Source: Streptomyces parvulus (GTDB lineage: Bacteria; Actinomycetota; Actinomycetes; Streptomycetales; Streptomycetaceae). From it: 64,000 nucleotides of DNA. The position numbers and the translations under genes were made by a program. Of this stretch, positions 27,627 to 36,420 are shown one piece after another. The stretch is taken from positions 1 through 64,000 of the forward strand of contig NZ_BMRX01000004.1 of NCBI RefSeq assembly GCF_014648855.1, read 5' to 3'. A model generated the notes under the pieces. The model saw nothing but the letters and a program-made list of their open reading frames with translations. It made no database searches and had not been told where the DNA came from. Within the stretch, counting starts at the first letter, position 1. Each line of letters begins with the position of its first letter.

Positions 27627-28465
27627 AGAAAACACTCACCTCGGCCGCCACCGTCCGGGTCGCGTTCGTCTCCCTGGTGTCCCTCGGCATGCTCGTGCCG
27701 ATGTACCTCCTGGTGGTCAACGCCTTCAAGAGCCAGCGGGAGATCCTCGCCAACCCGTTCTCCCCCGGCTTCGGCTCGGCGACCTTCCAGTACCTCGCGG
27801 ACGCCTGGAACAACCCCGACTTCAGCATCCTGAAGGGCTACGGCGTCACCATCGCGCTGGTGCTCTGCGTGAACGCCCTCGCCATGGCGGTGTGCGCGCC
27901 GGCGGCGTACGTGCTGGCCCGCACGCCGAGGCTGCTCTCGCGGCTGCTGCTGTTCTTCTTCATCGCGGGCATGTTCATCCCCACCCAGGTGATCCTGGTG
28001 CCGGTCATCTTCGTGCTGCGCGCGATCGGGCTGATGGGGACGATGCCGGGGCTCATCCTGTTCATGACGGCCACCACCGTCCCGTTCACGCTGTTCGTGT
28101 TCTTCGGCTACATCCGGGTGCTGCCCAGGTCGCTGGACGAGGCGGCGGCCATCGACGGGGCCGGAAGGTACTACACGCTGTGGCGGATCATCCTGCCCCT
28201 GATGCGGCCGATCATCGCCACGGTCTTCATCCTCAACTCGCTCAGCGTCTGGAACGACTTCGCCAGCCCGCAGATGATCCTCGGTCCCGGCAGCGGCGTC
28301 TACACCGTCACCACCGGTGTGTACGCGGCGGTCGGCCAGTACTCCACGGACTACACCAAGGTGTTCCCGACACTGCTGCTCGCGGTGATCCCGATCCTGG
28401 TGATCTTCATCGTGATGCAGCGGCACATCATGAGCGGCCTGGCGGCGGGGGCGGTCAAGGGCTGA
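27623..28465 (+). CDS. Sugar ABC transporter permease, MalG type
   Basis: A 280-residue permease with six membrane segments and the EAA loop (DEAAAIDGAGRYYTLWRIIL) near 170. ATGA overlap with the partner permease. Completes the membrane part of the importer. The C-terminus (MSGLAAGAVKG) is characteristic of MalG-like proteins that contact the shared ATPase. Confidence 0.93.
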   Translation: MKKTLTSAATVRVAFVSLVSLGMLVPMYLLVVNAFKSQREILANPFSPGFGSATFQYLADAWNNPDFSILKGYGVTIALVLCVNALAMAVCAPAAYVLARTPRLLSRLLLFFFIAGMFIPTQVILVPVIFVLRAIGLMGTMPGLILFMTATTVPFTLFVFFGYIRVLPRSLDEAAAIDGAGRYYTLWRIILPLMRPIIATVFILNSLSVWNDFASPQMILGPGSGVYTVTTGVYAAVGQYSTDYTKVFPTLLLAVIPILVIFIVMQRHIMSGLAAGAVKG

Positions 28466-28535
28466 CCGGCCCCTGACGCCCCGCGCGGGCCCGCCGCACC
28501 GAGAAGCGACCCGTTGCGCGAAGGAGTGACCAGCC

Positions 28536-28877
28536 ATGCCCGCACCTCGCCCGCCCCGCCGGGTCGCGTCCGTGATCCGGCTGCGCCCGGAGCACGCCGA
28601 GACGTACCGGACGTTGCACCGCGCCGTGCCGCAGCCGGTGCTGGACACGCTCTCGCGCGCCCATGTCACCAACTACTCCATCTTCCTGCGCGAGGACACG
28701 CTCTTCGCCTACTACGAGTACACCGGCGACGACTACGAGGCCGACATGGCCGCCATCGCCGACGACCCGCAGACCCGGCGCTGGTGGACCCTCACCGACC
28801 CCTGCCAGCAGCCCCTGGACTCGGCGCGGCCCGGGGAGCGGTGGGTGAGCGGCGAGGAACTCTTCCACCTGGACTGA
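28536..28877 (+). CDS. L-rhamnose/L-fucose mutarotase (RhaM-like)
   Basis: A 113-residue protein of the L-rhamnose mutarotase family: a short alpha/beta-barrel monomer with RLRPEHAETYRTLHRAV near 15-32, NYSIFL near 46 and the WWTLTDPCQQPL tail near 84-95. The family interconverts anomers of 6-deoxy-hexoses. In this operon it would supply the anomer used by the dehydrogenase. The start follows GAAGGAG with a normal spacing. Confidence 0.9.
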   Translation: MPAPRPPRRVASVIRLRPEHAETYRTLHRAVPQPVLDTLSRAHVTNYSIFLREDTLFAYYEYTGDDYEADMAAIADDPQTRRWWTLTDPCQQPLDSARPGERWVSGEELFHLD

Positions 28878-28905
28878 CCACCACCCCATGCGAAGGAACA
28901 CCGCC

Positions 28906-29697
28906 ATGCCGCACACCCCCTCTCCCCGGTCCCCCGAACTCGGCGGTCTCTCGGCCGTCGTCACGGGCGGCGCCTCGGGGATCGGGCTCGCCACCGCCCT
29001 CCTCCTGGCCCGCCGCGGCGCCCGGGTCGCCGTCCTCGACCTCGCACCGGACGCCGTGCCGGCCACCGGCTCCGAAGCCCCGTTCCCGATCCGGTGCGAC
29101 GTCACCGACGACGCCTCGGTCCGGGCCGGCGTCGCTCGGGCGGTGGACCGGCTGGGCGGCCTGGACATCCTGGTCAACAACGCGGGCATCGGCGCGCAGG
29201 GGACGGTCGCGGACAACGACGACGCCGAGTGGCGGCACGTCCTGGACGTCAACGTCCTCGGCATCGTGCGGACCACCCGGGCCGCGCTGCCCCACCTGCG
29301 TGCTTCCGGGCACGCGGCGGTGGTCAACACCTGCTCGGTGGCGGCGACCGCGGGGTTGCCCCGGCGGGCGCTGTACAGCGCGAGCAAGGGCGCCGTGCAG
29401 TCCCTGACCCTCGCCATGGCCGCCGACCACGTCCGTGAGGGCATCCGGGTCAACTGCGTCAACCCCGGTACGGCGGACACCCCGTGGATAGACCGTCTGC
29501 TGTCGAGCGCCGACGACCCGGCCGCCGAGCGCACCGCGCTCAACGCCCGCCAGCCGACCGGCCGTCTGGTGAGCGCCGAGGAGGTCGCCGCGGCGGTCGT
29601 CTACCTGGCGTCGCCGGCGGCGGCGTCCGTCACGGGCACGGCCCTCGCCGTGGACGGCGGCATGCAGGGACTGCGGCTGCGGCCCGAGGGCGGCTGA
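28906..29697 (+). CDS. SDR-family oxidoreductase (2-keto-3-deoxy-L-fuconate dehydrogenase candidate)
   Basis: A 263-residue classical SDR. TGGASGIG is at 20-27, NNAG at 91-94, catalytic Ser144, Tyr157 and Lys161 (YSASK). The ATG at 28906 is preferred because GAAGGA lies 8 bp before it; an upstream ATG at 28888 is possible. In the L-fucose route an SDR oxidises 2-keto-3-deoxy-L-fuconate to the 2,4-diketo acid, the substrate of the FAH-type hydrolase at 18712. It is the last catabolic gene before the exported beta-helix protein. Confidence 0.9.
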   Translation: MPHTPSPRSPELGGLSAVVTGGASGIGLATALLLARRGARVAVLDLAPDAVPATGSEAPFPIRCDVTDDASVRAGVARAVDRLGGLDILVNNAGIGAQGTVADNDDAEWRHVLDVNVLGIVRTTRAALPHLRASGHAAVVNTCSVAATAGLPRRALYSASKGAVQSLTLAMAADHVREGIRVNCVNPGTADTPWIDRLLSSADDPAAERTALNARQPTGRLVSAEEVAAAVVYLASPAAASVTGTALAVDGGMQGLRLRPEGG

Positions 29698-29777
29698 CCG
29701 AGCCACCGCGCGGGACCCTGCCCCGCGCCTCGCACCTCCCACGTCAGTCACATGAGAACCGACGAAAGGGCACCCCC

Positions 29778-32444
29778 ATGCTGAGAACCCGGCCACGACC
29801 GGCCCGGACCCTGTGGGCCGCGCTCGCGCTGGCGCTGACGGCGGGCGCCGTCGGACCGGCGACCGGGGCAGCGGCCGCGGCAGGCACCTCGGCCGCTCCC
29901 GGGAAGCTGACGGTCTACGTCTCCGCCACCGACGGGGACGACGCCAACAGCGGCGGCCGCAAGGACCCGTTCCGGACCATCGCCGCCGCCCGCGACGCGC
30001 TGGCCGGCCACACGTCTGCCAAGGCCCGCGGCACGGTGCTGATCCGGGGCGGCACCTACGTCCTCGACGACACCGTCGAGCTGAAGGGCGCCGCGAACTC
30101 CTGGGTCACCTACGCCCCGTACCGGAACGAGAAGGTGACGATCACCGGGTCGCACGAGCTGCCCGCGGAGGGGTGGAAGAAGCTCACCGACCTCTCCGAG
30201 GAGACCCTCGCCCAGCCGCGGTACTCCTCCCACTCCCGTCTGGACACCCCCGAGTTGCGTGAGGGCGTGTGGGTCTACGACCTCGGCGCCCAGGGCATCG
30301 ACCCGGGGACGCTGTACAAGAACGGCTTCAACTGGGTGCAGGACCCCTTCGCCCCCGAACTGGTGGTCGGCGGTGACACCCAGGTCCTGGCCGAGTACCC
30401 CAACTCGAACTCCTGCGCCACCACGGAGACCGACTGTCACCTGTGGGGCACGGGCGACAAGTGGGACGCCGAGGGTCCACGGGACCTCATGAATGTGGAT
30501 CTCGACGCCCGCTTCGGACTCCAGGACGACTGGAACTCCTCCGGCACGACCCCGAGGGCGCAGTTCGAGGACAAGAAGCAGCAACTCGACGACCCGGAGC
30601 AGCGCGACACCTGGTCGCCGCAGGAGATGCGGCGCATGACGCCGCAGATCTTCACGGTGGGCGGCCGGGCGGCGGCCGGGGACCGCTACAAGAGCTGGGC
30701 ACCCGAGGCGGTACCGACGGTGGACGACCTCGGCACCCGCGGCTTCGGCGAGTACGCGGACGTCCCCGTGCAGCTCGACCCGCGGTGGATCGAGGGCATC
30801 GACAACACGAAGGCCGAGACCGAGGGCTGGCTGTCGGGGTACTTCGGCAACAACTACGCCAACGACATGGTGCGGCTCCTGTCCTGGAGCGGGGACCGGC
30901 TCTACACCAAGTACCCGTCGATGTACATCCCGCAGGACGCGTGGACGAAGGTCAAGGTCCTCAACGTCCTCTCGGAGATGGACACGGCCGGTGAGTACTA
31001 CATCGACCGCTACGACGACAACGACGTCCTCTACTACCGGCCTGAGGGCGGAACGATCGAGGGCAAGGACGCCACGCTCCAGACCTTCGACAAGAACTTC
31101 TTCCTGCTCGACGGGACGCGGGGCGTGACCCTGCGCGGCCTGGCCATGACCGGGTCGCTCGTCAGCGGCGTACAGCTCCTGGACGCCGTCGGCACGCTCG
31201 TCGACGCGGTCGACATCTCCAACGTGAGCATGGACGCCGTCCGCATCGGCCGGACGACCGACACCATCACGGCCATGCCGGACTACCAGAGCCTGCGGGG
31301 CGGCCACGGCAACGTCGTGCAGAACTCCTACCTCCACGACCTGGGCGGCGGCGGGGTCCTGCTCGGCGGCGGCGACCGGGCCACGCTGGAACGGGGCGGC
31401 AACGTCGCCCGGCACAACGAGATCGCGCGCTTCTCGAAGCTGGCCACCTACACGCCGGCGGGCTACCTCTACGGGGTCGGCAACTCCTTCGAGTACAACT
31501 ACGTCCACGACGCACCGCACATGGCCGTACAGATCATGGGCAACGACATGCGCGTCAACCACAACCACTTCTACGACGTGGTGAAGAACGCCGGGGACAT
31601 GGGGGCGGTCTACGCGGGCCGGGACTTCACCTACCTGGGCAACGAGATCGCGTACAACCACTTCGAGAAGATCGGCGGTTCCAACGACGCGCTGTACATG
31701 GACGACGGCGCCTCCGGTGTGCGCTTCCACCACAACGTGGTGAACGGCTCGAACTCCGGCGTCAACTTCAACTCCGGACACAGCAACACCGCGAACGACA
31801 ACGTGTTCGTCGGGGTGAAGCACGTCGGGCACGGAGGCATCTACCACCAGAAGGGCGAGACCCGGCTGCCGCTGGACAACAGCTGGGTGCTGCACAGCAG
31901 GTTCAACACGTTCCTCGACGTCCGCGAGGGCGAGAAGTACAGCGCGACGCCCGAGACGGTGGCGGCCTGGCACGAGCACTACACGGACGGGCAGGCGACG
32001 TACTCCGACGGGAAGCCCATCGTGTACCCGCAGGTCGAGCGGTGGTACGTGCCGCGGGTGACCGCGACGGGCGCGGAGTGCACGGCGGCCGACTACGCGA
32101 CGGCGGGCACCGAAGGATGCAGCCGGGCGACGGTGTGGGACGACGCCGACTCGCTCTACGTGCCGTCCGGTGTGGAGATCGACCACGCGGTGGTCGTCGG
32201 CGGCGGGTCCGGGTTCCTGGAGACGACCGCGACGTTCACGGAGCCCGCGGCGGAGTACAACCTGTCGCGCTGGAGCGACAAGGTCAACACCCGTTCGGTG
32301 GCGGCCGCTTCGGTGGCGGAGACGGGTCTGGACCTGGACACGCTGCGGTTCTCCGGCTCCGGCACGGTGGCCGAGGCGTACGGGGCCGCGTGGGTCGCGG
32401 AGTGGAACCGGCACGTGACCGCGCAGGGCATCGGCCGGCCGTGA
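29778..32444 (+). CDS. Large secreted right-handed beta-helix protein
   Basis: An 888-residue exported protein. A Sec signal (RTLWAALALALTAGAVG, cleavage near AAA at about 35) is followed by LTVYVSATDGDDANSGGRKD, the same opening as the 629-residue protein at 14184. A long insert (residues about 140-380) precedes beta-helix coils with His-rich ladders (NEIARFSKL, YNYVHDAPHMAVQIMG, NHNHFYDVVKNAGDMG). The ATG at 29778 follows GAAAGGG. Family context suggests a polysaccharide hydrolase or lyase (GH141-like). The role in fucosylated glycan attack is inferred from position. Confidence 0.87.
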   Translation: MLRTRPRPARTLWAALALALTAGAVGPATGAAAAAGTSAAPGKLTVYVSATDGDDANSGGRKDPFRTIAAARDALAGHTSAKARGTVLIRGGTYVLDDTVELKGAANSWVTYAPYRNEKVTITGSHELPAEGWKKLTDLSEETLAQPRYSSHSRLDTPELREGVWVYDLGAQGIDPGTLYKNGFNWVQDPFAPELVVGGDTQVLAEYPNSNSCATTETDCHLWGTGDKWDAEGPRDLMNVDLDARFGLQDDWNSSGTTPRAQFEDKKQQLDDPEQRDTWSPQEMRRMTPQIFTVGGRAAAGDRYKSWAPEAVPTVDDLGTRGFGEYADVPVQLDPRWIEGIDNTKAETEGWLSGYFGNNYANDMVRLLSWSGDRLYTKYPSMYIPQDAWTKVKVLNVLSEMDTAGEYYIDRYDDNDVLYYRPEGGTIEGKDATLQTFDKNFFLLDGTRGVTLRGLAMTGSLVSGVQLLDAVGTLVDAVDISNVSMDAVRIGRTTDTITAMPDYQSLRGGHGNVVQNSYLHDLGGGGVLLGGGDRATLERGGNVARHNEIARFSKLATYTPAGYLYGVGNSFEYNYVHDAPHMAVQIMGNDMRVNHNHFYDVVKNAGDMGAVYAGRDFTYLGNEIAYNHFEKIGGSNDALYMDDGASGVRFHHNVVNGSNSGVNFNSGHSNTANDNVFVGVKHVGHGGIYHQKGETRLPLDNSWVLHSRFNTFLDVREGEKYSATPETVAAWHEHYTDGQATYSDGKPIVYPQVERWYVPRVTATGAECTAADYATAGTEGCSRATVWDDADSLYVPSGVEIDHAVVVGGGSGFLETTATFTEPAAEYNLSRWSDKVNTRSVAAASVAETGLDLDTLRFSGSGTVAEAYGAAWVAEWNRHVTAQGIGRP

Positions 32445-32457
32445 CCGGCTGAACGGG

Positions 32458-32506
32458 GCGAGGCGGCCGGGGGCCGGTCCGACGACGGGTCCCCCGGCCG
32501 CCTCGC
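32458..32506. terminator. Strong bidirectional terminator between convergent genes
   Basis: GCGAGGCGGCCGGGGG (32458-32473) pairs perfectly with CCCCCGGCCGCCTCGC (32491-32506): a 16-bp GC stem with a 17-nt loop, exactly between the convergent beta-helix and GntR genes. Confidence 0.8.
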
Positions 32507-32516
32507 GGTGGCCGTC

Positions 32517-33266
32517 CTACGCGTCCGGCGCGCCGGCCGGCCGGCGGCGGGCCCACGACGACGTGATGTGCTCGCGCATCGCCTCCGCGGCAGCGTCGCC
32601 GTCCCCGGCGAGCACCGCGGCGGCGACCCGGGCGTGTGCCGCGTGGGTCAGCTCGATGTCCTCGCGGGTCGGGTCCCCGCTGTACTGCGGGGAGCGCACG
32701 GCCTTGCCCTGGATGCTGGCGACGATGGCCCGCCCGAACGCGTCCCGGGAGACGCGGTGGATGATCTCGTGGAACTCGATGTCCGCGCGCGAGTACGCCT
32801 CGGGATCGTCGATCAGGCCCGCGAGTTCGTCGAGCTTGGCGGCGAGCGCCGCCGACTGCTCCTGCTCGATCAGCCCGGCGGCGCGGGCGGCCATCGCGCA
32901 CTCCAGGGTGGTCCTGATCTCGATGAGGTTGTCCAGGTAGACCAGGCGGTCCTCGCGCTGGAACAGGGCGTCGAGGACGAGTGGGTCGAGCAGGCTCCAC
33001 TGGTCCTGGCCCAGGACAACGGTCCCCCAGCCCTGACGGGTCGCCACGAGTCCCTTCTCGGCGAGCGTCGTCGTCGCCTCCCGGATCACGGTCCGGCTCA
33101 CCTCGTACTCCTCGCAGAGCTCACCCGCCGACGGCAGCGCGGTGCCGGGCGGGTACTCACCGAGCACGATGGCCGTGGCGAGGCTCTGGACGACGGCGGC
33201 GGCGAGCGGCGGCCGGCGCCGTTGAGGTCGGGACACGGCGGCGGTGTCCGCGGATGGCTTGATCAT
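32517..33266 (-). CDS. GntR-family regulator with FCD domain
   Basis: A 249-residue FadR-subfamily GntR regulator. The HTH at about 15-80 (LAAAVVQSLATAIVLGEYPP, EEYEVSRTVIREATTTLAEKG) is followed by an FCD domain with ADIEFHEIIH near 160-170 and the final HxxxA-type helix. The ATG at 33266 is preferred; a TTG at 33284 extends it by six residues. It is divergent from the second dehydratase gene. The sites at 33330-33373 are candidate operators, and the related block at 19583 suggests it also controls the first dehydratase. Confidence 0.9.
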   Translation of the reverse strand: MIKPSADTAAVSRPQRRRPPLAAAVVQSLATAIVLGEYPPGTALPSAGELCEEYEVSRTVIREATTTLAEKGLVATRQGWGTVVLGQDQWSLLDPLVLDALFQREDRLVYLDNLIEIRTTLECAMAARAAGLIEQEQSAALAAKLDELAGLIDDPEAYSRADIEFHEIIHRVSRDAFGRAIVASIQGKAVRSPQYSGDPTREDIELTHAAHARVAAAVLAGDGDAAAEAMREHITSSWARRRPAGAPDA

Positions 33267-33329
33267 CTGGTCAGAGACTCCCAATGTTCGTGCAGGTTCG
33301 CCCGGCCCCCGCTGTCCAATGACTCCAGG

Positions 33330-33346
33330 TTAGCCGAACATGCTAA
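33330..33346. promoter_or_regulatory. Inverted repeat TTAGC-N7-GCTAA in the GntR/dehydratase divergent region
   Basis: TTAGC (33330-33334) and GCTAA (33342-33346) are symmetric. The spacer carries CGAACAT, whose reverse complement ATGTTCG occurs at 33284-33290. These are likely binding sites in the shared promoter region. Confidence 0.45.
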
Positions 33347-33355
33347 GGTCATCAC

Positions 33356-33373
33356 TCGTATCACAAGTTACGA
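33356..33373. promoter_or_regulatory. Operator TCGTA-N8-TACGA shared with 19583-19600
   Basis: Inverted repeat TCGTA/TACGA embedded in a block beginning TCATCACT and ending TTACGACTC, nearly the same as the block upstream of the paralogous dehydratase. It lies 18 bp before the start at 33392, so a bound regulator would block transcription. Confidence 0.6.
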
Positions 33374-33391
33374 CTCACCCGTGGGAGAGCG

Positions 33392-34534
33392 ATGCGCATC
33401 ACCGGATACCGGTCCCTTGCCACGGTCCACGAGTGGGGACGGCGGGTGGGCGACGTGAACGGCGTCGTCGCCGGCGGTGTCACCGAGGTGCCGGTCCTGC
33501 TGCTGGAGACCGACGAGGGCCTGACCGGAGTGGGTCTCGGCGGGAACGCCGACGTCGCGCGGGTCTTCCCCGCCCTGGAGGGCCAGGACCCCCGCGCGGT
33601 CACCTCGCTCTACGACCGGATGCTCGCGCACGTCTTCAAGTCCGGGCACGGCGGGCAGGTGTTCGCCACGATCGGCGCCCTCGACATGGCGCTGTGGGAC
33701 CTCAAGGCGAAGATCGCCCAGGAGCCGCTGTGGCGGACGCTGGGCGCCGCCGACCGCTTCGTGCCGGGCTACGCCTCCGGTCTGGACTACGCGCTCACCG
33801 ACGACGAACTCGTCGCGTTCCACGAGCGGTGGGCGCGGCGCGGGTTCACCGGCGCCAAGGTCAAGGGCGGCCTCGACGTGGACCGGGACGTGCGGCGCCT
33901 GGCCGCGGTCCGTGACGTGTTCCGGGTCAACAACGACCGCCCCGCGCTCATGTACGACGTGAACGAGTCCTGGGGACGGCACCAGGCGGTGCGTCTGGCC
34001 CGGCAGGTGGAGGAGCGCGTCGAGCTGACCTGGATCGAGGAACCGGTCCGGCGCTGGGACGTGCCGGGACACCGCGCGGTCGCGACCGGTGTCCGTGCCG
34101 CCGTCGCGACCGGGGAGAACCTGACGGGCCTCGAACACTTCCGGCCGCTGCTGGCCGCGGACGCGGTGGGGGTGGTGCAGACCGGCTCCGTGTGGGGCAT
34201 CACGCACTTCCTGCGCGTCTCCACCCTCGCCTTCGGGCACGGCCTGCCGGTGAGCCCGGTCGGATACGACGCCAACCCGGTCGCGCACGCGGCGGCCGCC
34301 GTGCCCAACCATCTGGTGACCGAGGTGCAGGACCTGTCCTTCCCGGTCGGGCTGCGGGTGGACCAGGAGATCGCCGACGGCGGGATCGTCCTCGGGGACG
34401 CCGTGGGACTGGGCATCGAGGTCGACGAGGAGCGGATCGTGGCGCTGACGGCGTCGGGCGGGTGGTCCCTGCCGTCGGGACCGCACGTCCGTCCGGCCGA
34501 CGCCGGCCTCAGACTCGCACCGCAGGCGCGATGA
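33392..34534 (+). CDS. Enolase-superfamily dehydratase (L-fuconate dehydratase candidate), copy 2
   Basis: A 380-residue mandelate-racemase-like enzyme, strongly similar along its whole length to the protein at 19763. Lys156-x-Lys158 (GAKVKGG), DVNES near 189-193, WIEEP at 214-218 and GENL at 241-244 provide the base and metal ligands. The ATG at 33392 follows GTGGGAGAGCG. It is separated from copy 1 by about 12 kb of pathway genes and shares its upstream operator block. The two copies may act on different sugar acids (for example fuconate versus another 6-deoxy acid). Confidence 0.9.
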   Translation: MRITGYRSLATVHEWGRRVGDVNGVVAGGVTEVPVLLLETDEGLTGVGLGGNADVARVFPALEGQDPRAVTSLYDRMLAHVFKSGHGGQVFATIGALDMALWDLKAKIAQEPLWRTLGAADRFVPGYASGLDYALTDDELVAFHERWARRGFTGAKVKGGLDVDRDVRRLAAVRDVFRVNNDRPALMYDVNESWGRHQAVRLARQVEERVELTWIEEPVRRWDVPGHRAVATGVRAAVATGENLTGLEHFRPLLAADAVGVVQTGSVWGITHFLRVSTLAFGHGLPVSPVGYDANPVAHAAAAVPNHLVTEVQDLSFPVGLRVDQEIADGGIVLGDAVGLGIEVDEERIVALTASGGWSLPSGPHVRPADAGLRLAPQAR

Positions 34535-34589
34535 GGGCGCGTCGGGGCCGCGTCGGGAGCGCGTCGCGGCCGGACGGAGGGAAGAGGAC

Positions 34590-35255
34590 ATGAGGATGCG
34601 AAAGGCCCTGGTGGTCCGCGGCGGGTGGGAGGGGCACGACCCGGTCGGCTGCACCGAGTCGGTCATGCCCGCTCTGGAGCGCGCGGGGTTCGGGCTGGAG
34701 GTCGCCGAGGACCTTGCGGTGTACGAGGACGCCGGCCTGCTCGCCGCGACCGACCTCGTCGTGCACTCCTGGTCGGCGGGCGGCCTGACGGCGGCTCAGG
34801 AGGCGAACCTGGTCGACGCGGTGGAGGCGGGCACCGGCTTCGCCGGCTGGCACGGGGGCGTGGTCGCCACGAACGTCGCCAACCCGCGCTACCTGCGGAT
34901 GGCCGGGGGCCGCTTCCTGTGGCACCCGGACGGCTTCCAGGAGTTCACCGTGCGCATCGCCTCCGCGCCGGACCGGGACGGCGAGATCGTCGAGGGCATC
35001 ACGGACTACGACGTGGAGACCGAGCACTACTGGGTGCTCACGGACTCCCTCAGCACCGTCCTGGCCACGTCCGTGCTCGTCCCGGGGCCGGCCGACCCGT
35101 GGCACGAACCCGTCGAGTTCCCGGTGGTGTGGACGCGCCGCTGGGGAGCGGGGCGGGTCTTCGTCTGCACCCTCGGCCACCGCGTCGCGGACCTCCGGGT
35201 GCCGCAGACGGCGGCGATCGTCGGCCGCGGGCTCCAGTGGGCGGCGCGCGCGTGA
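34590..35255 (+). CDS. ThuA-like (trehalose-utilisation type) protein
   Basis: A 221-residue protein of the ThuA family with a class-I glutamine-amidotransferase-like fold: ALVVRGGWEGHDP at the start, VHSWSAGGLT near 60, GFAGWHGG near 86-93, and GAGRVFVCTLGHR near 190. Family members take part in sugar metabolism, but the reaction is not well defined. The ATG at 34590 follows GGAGGGAAGAGG. It is probably co-transcribed with dehydratase copy 2. Confidence 0.85.
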   Translation: MRMRKALVVRGGWEGHDPVGCTESVMPALERAGFGLEVAEDLAVYEDAGLLAATDLVVHSWSAGGLTAAQEANLVDAVEAGTGFAGWHGGVVATNVANPRYLRMAGGRFLWHPDGFQEFTVRIASAPDRDGEIVEGITDYDVETEHYWVLTDSLSTVLATSVLVPGPADPWHEPVEFPVVWTRRWGAGRVFVCTLGHRVADLRVPQTAAIVGRGLQWAARA

Positions 35256-35352
35256 CCTTCGGGGGCGCCCGGACCCTCGGGGCGTTGCCGCCGCGGGCCG
35301 TCCGGAACGCCACGCGTGCCGGGCGCCCTCGCGGGTCAGGTGCCCCCGCGCG

Positions 35353-36420
35353 TCAGGTGCTCTCGCGTGCGACCACCCTGTACCCCACGTCCCGGTGCGG
35401 GACGTCGACCGTGGCGCCGCGCATCCGCGTGAGCAGCAGCTCGGCGCTCAACTCGCCGATGCGCACGCTGGGTACGGCCACCGTGGTCAGCGCCGGGACC
35501 AGGTGCCGGGCCAGTTCGAAGTCGCCGAAGCCGGCCAGGGCGAGCGTGCCGGGCACGTCGACGCCGCGCCGTACGCAGGCCTGGAGCGCGCCGGCCGCGA
35601 AGACGTCGCTGGAGAACATCACGGCGTCGGAGTCCGGGTACCGCTCCAGTGCCAGGTCCAGCAGGGCGACCCCGGTGTCCATGGTGACCGGCTCCGGACC
35701 GGCGTCCACGGTGCGCGGTTCGCTGCCCAGCAGGTCGCGGACGGCCCCGTGGTAGCCGTCGAGGCGTTCCGCGGCCCGGGGATCGCCGGAGGTGTGCCGT
35801 CCCGCGAAGGTGATGCGCCGCCGGCCGCGCCGGACGAGGTGGTCCACCATCGCCGCCGCGGCCGCCGCGTTGGAGAAGCCGACCAGCAGGTCCACCGGGT
35901 CCTCGGACCAGCCCCAGGTCTCGACGACGGGTACTCCGGCCGCCCCGAGCAGCGTCAGGGTGCCCGGGGTGTGGCGGGTCCCCACCACGAGCAGTCCGTC
36001 GGGCCGCCGGCCCAGGAAGCTGCGCAGCACCTCCTCCTCGTGCTCGGGCCGGTAGTCGGTGGTTCCGACGAAGATCTGGTAGCCGTGGGCCGCCAGCGCC
36101 GTGGAGAAGGCGTGCACGGTGTCGGCGAAGACCGAGGCGTTGATCTGCGGCACCAGGGCGGCGACCGTGCGACTGCGGTTGGAGGCCAGGTTGCTGGCGG
36201 CCAGGTTGGGCACGTAGCCGGTGGCCGTGAGGGCCGCCTGGACCCGGGCGCGCGTCTCGTCGGACACCGACATGGGGTCGCGGACGACCCGGGAGACCGT
36301 CTGGGCCGACACCCCGGCGGCCGCCGCGACGTCCGACAGGGTCACCGACCGGGTCGCGGATCGTTTGCGGGGACGGCGGGGCGGCGGCTGGGTCACGCCG
36401 GAAACGATATCGGGCGTCAC
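35353..36420 (-). CDS. LacI-family transcriptional regulator
   Basis: A 355-residue LacI regulator. The HTH at about 25-70 (VTLSDVAAAAGVSAQTVSRVV) and hinge (YVPNLAASNLASNRS) are followed by a periplasmic-binding-like effector domain (SDAVMFSSDVFAAGALQA). GTG start at 36420 gives a 4-bp overlap with the upstream FAH-family gene, so both are made from one transcript. The palindrome at 37686-37709 has the symmetric CG-centred form bound by LacI proteins and is the presumed operator for both divergent arms. Confidence 0.92.
   Translation of the reverse strand: MTPDIVSGVTQPPPRRPRKRSATRSVTLSDVAAAAGVSAQTVSRVVRDPMSVSDETRARVQAALTATGYVPNLAASNLASNRSRTVAALVPQINASVFADTVHAFSTALAAHGYQIFVGTTDYRPEHEEEVLRSFLGRRPDGLLVVGTRHTPGTLTLLGAAGVPVVETWGWSEDPVDLLVGFSNAAAAAAMVDHLVRRGRRRITFAGRHTSGDPRAAERLDGYHGAVRDLLGSEPRTVDAGPEPVTMDTGVALLDLALERYPDSDAVMFSSDVFAAGALQACVRRGVDVPGTLALAGFGDFELARHLVPALTTVAVPSVRIGELSAELLLTRMRGATVDVPHRDVGYRVVAREST

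Noticed and set aside
25449..27635. A 728-codon minus-strand frame over the ABC transporter genes
   Set aside because: Shadow of the binding-protein and permease genes, which have clear family motifs and coupling.
25352..28465. A missing ATPase gene as evidence of a broken transporter
   Set aside because: Streptomyces sugar importers of this family normally rely on a shared MsiK-type ATPase encoded elsewhere.
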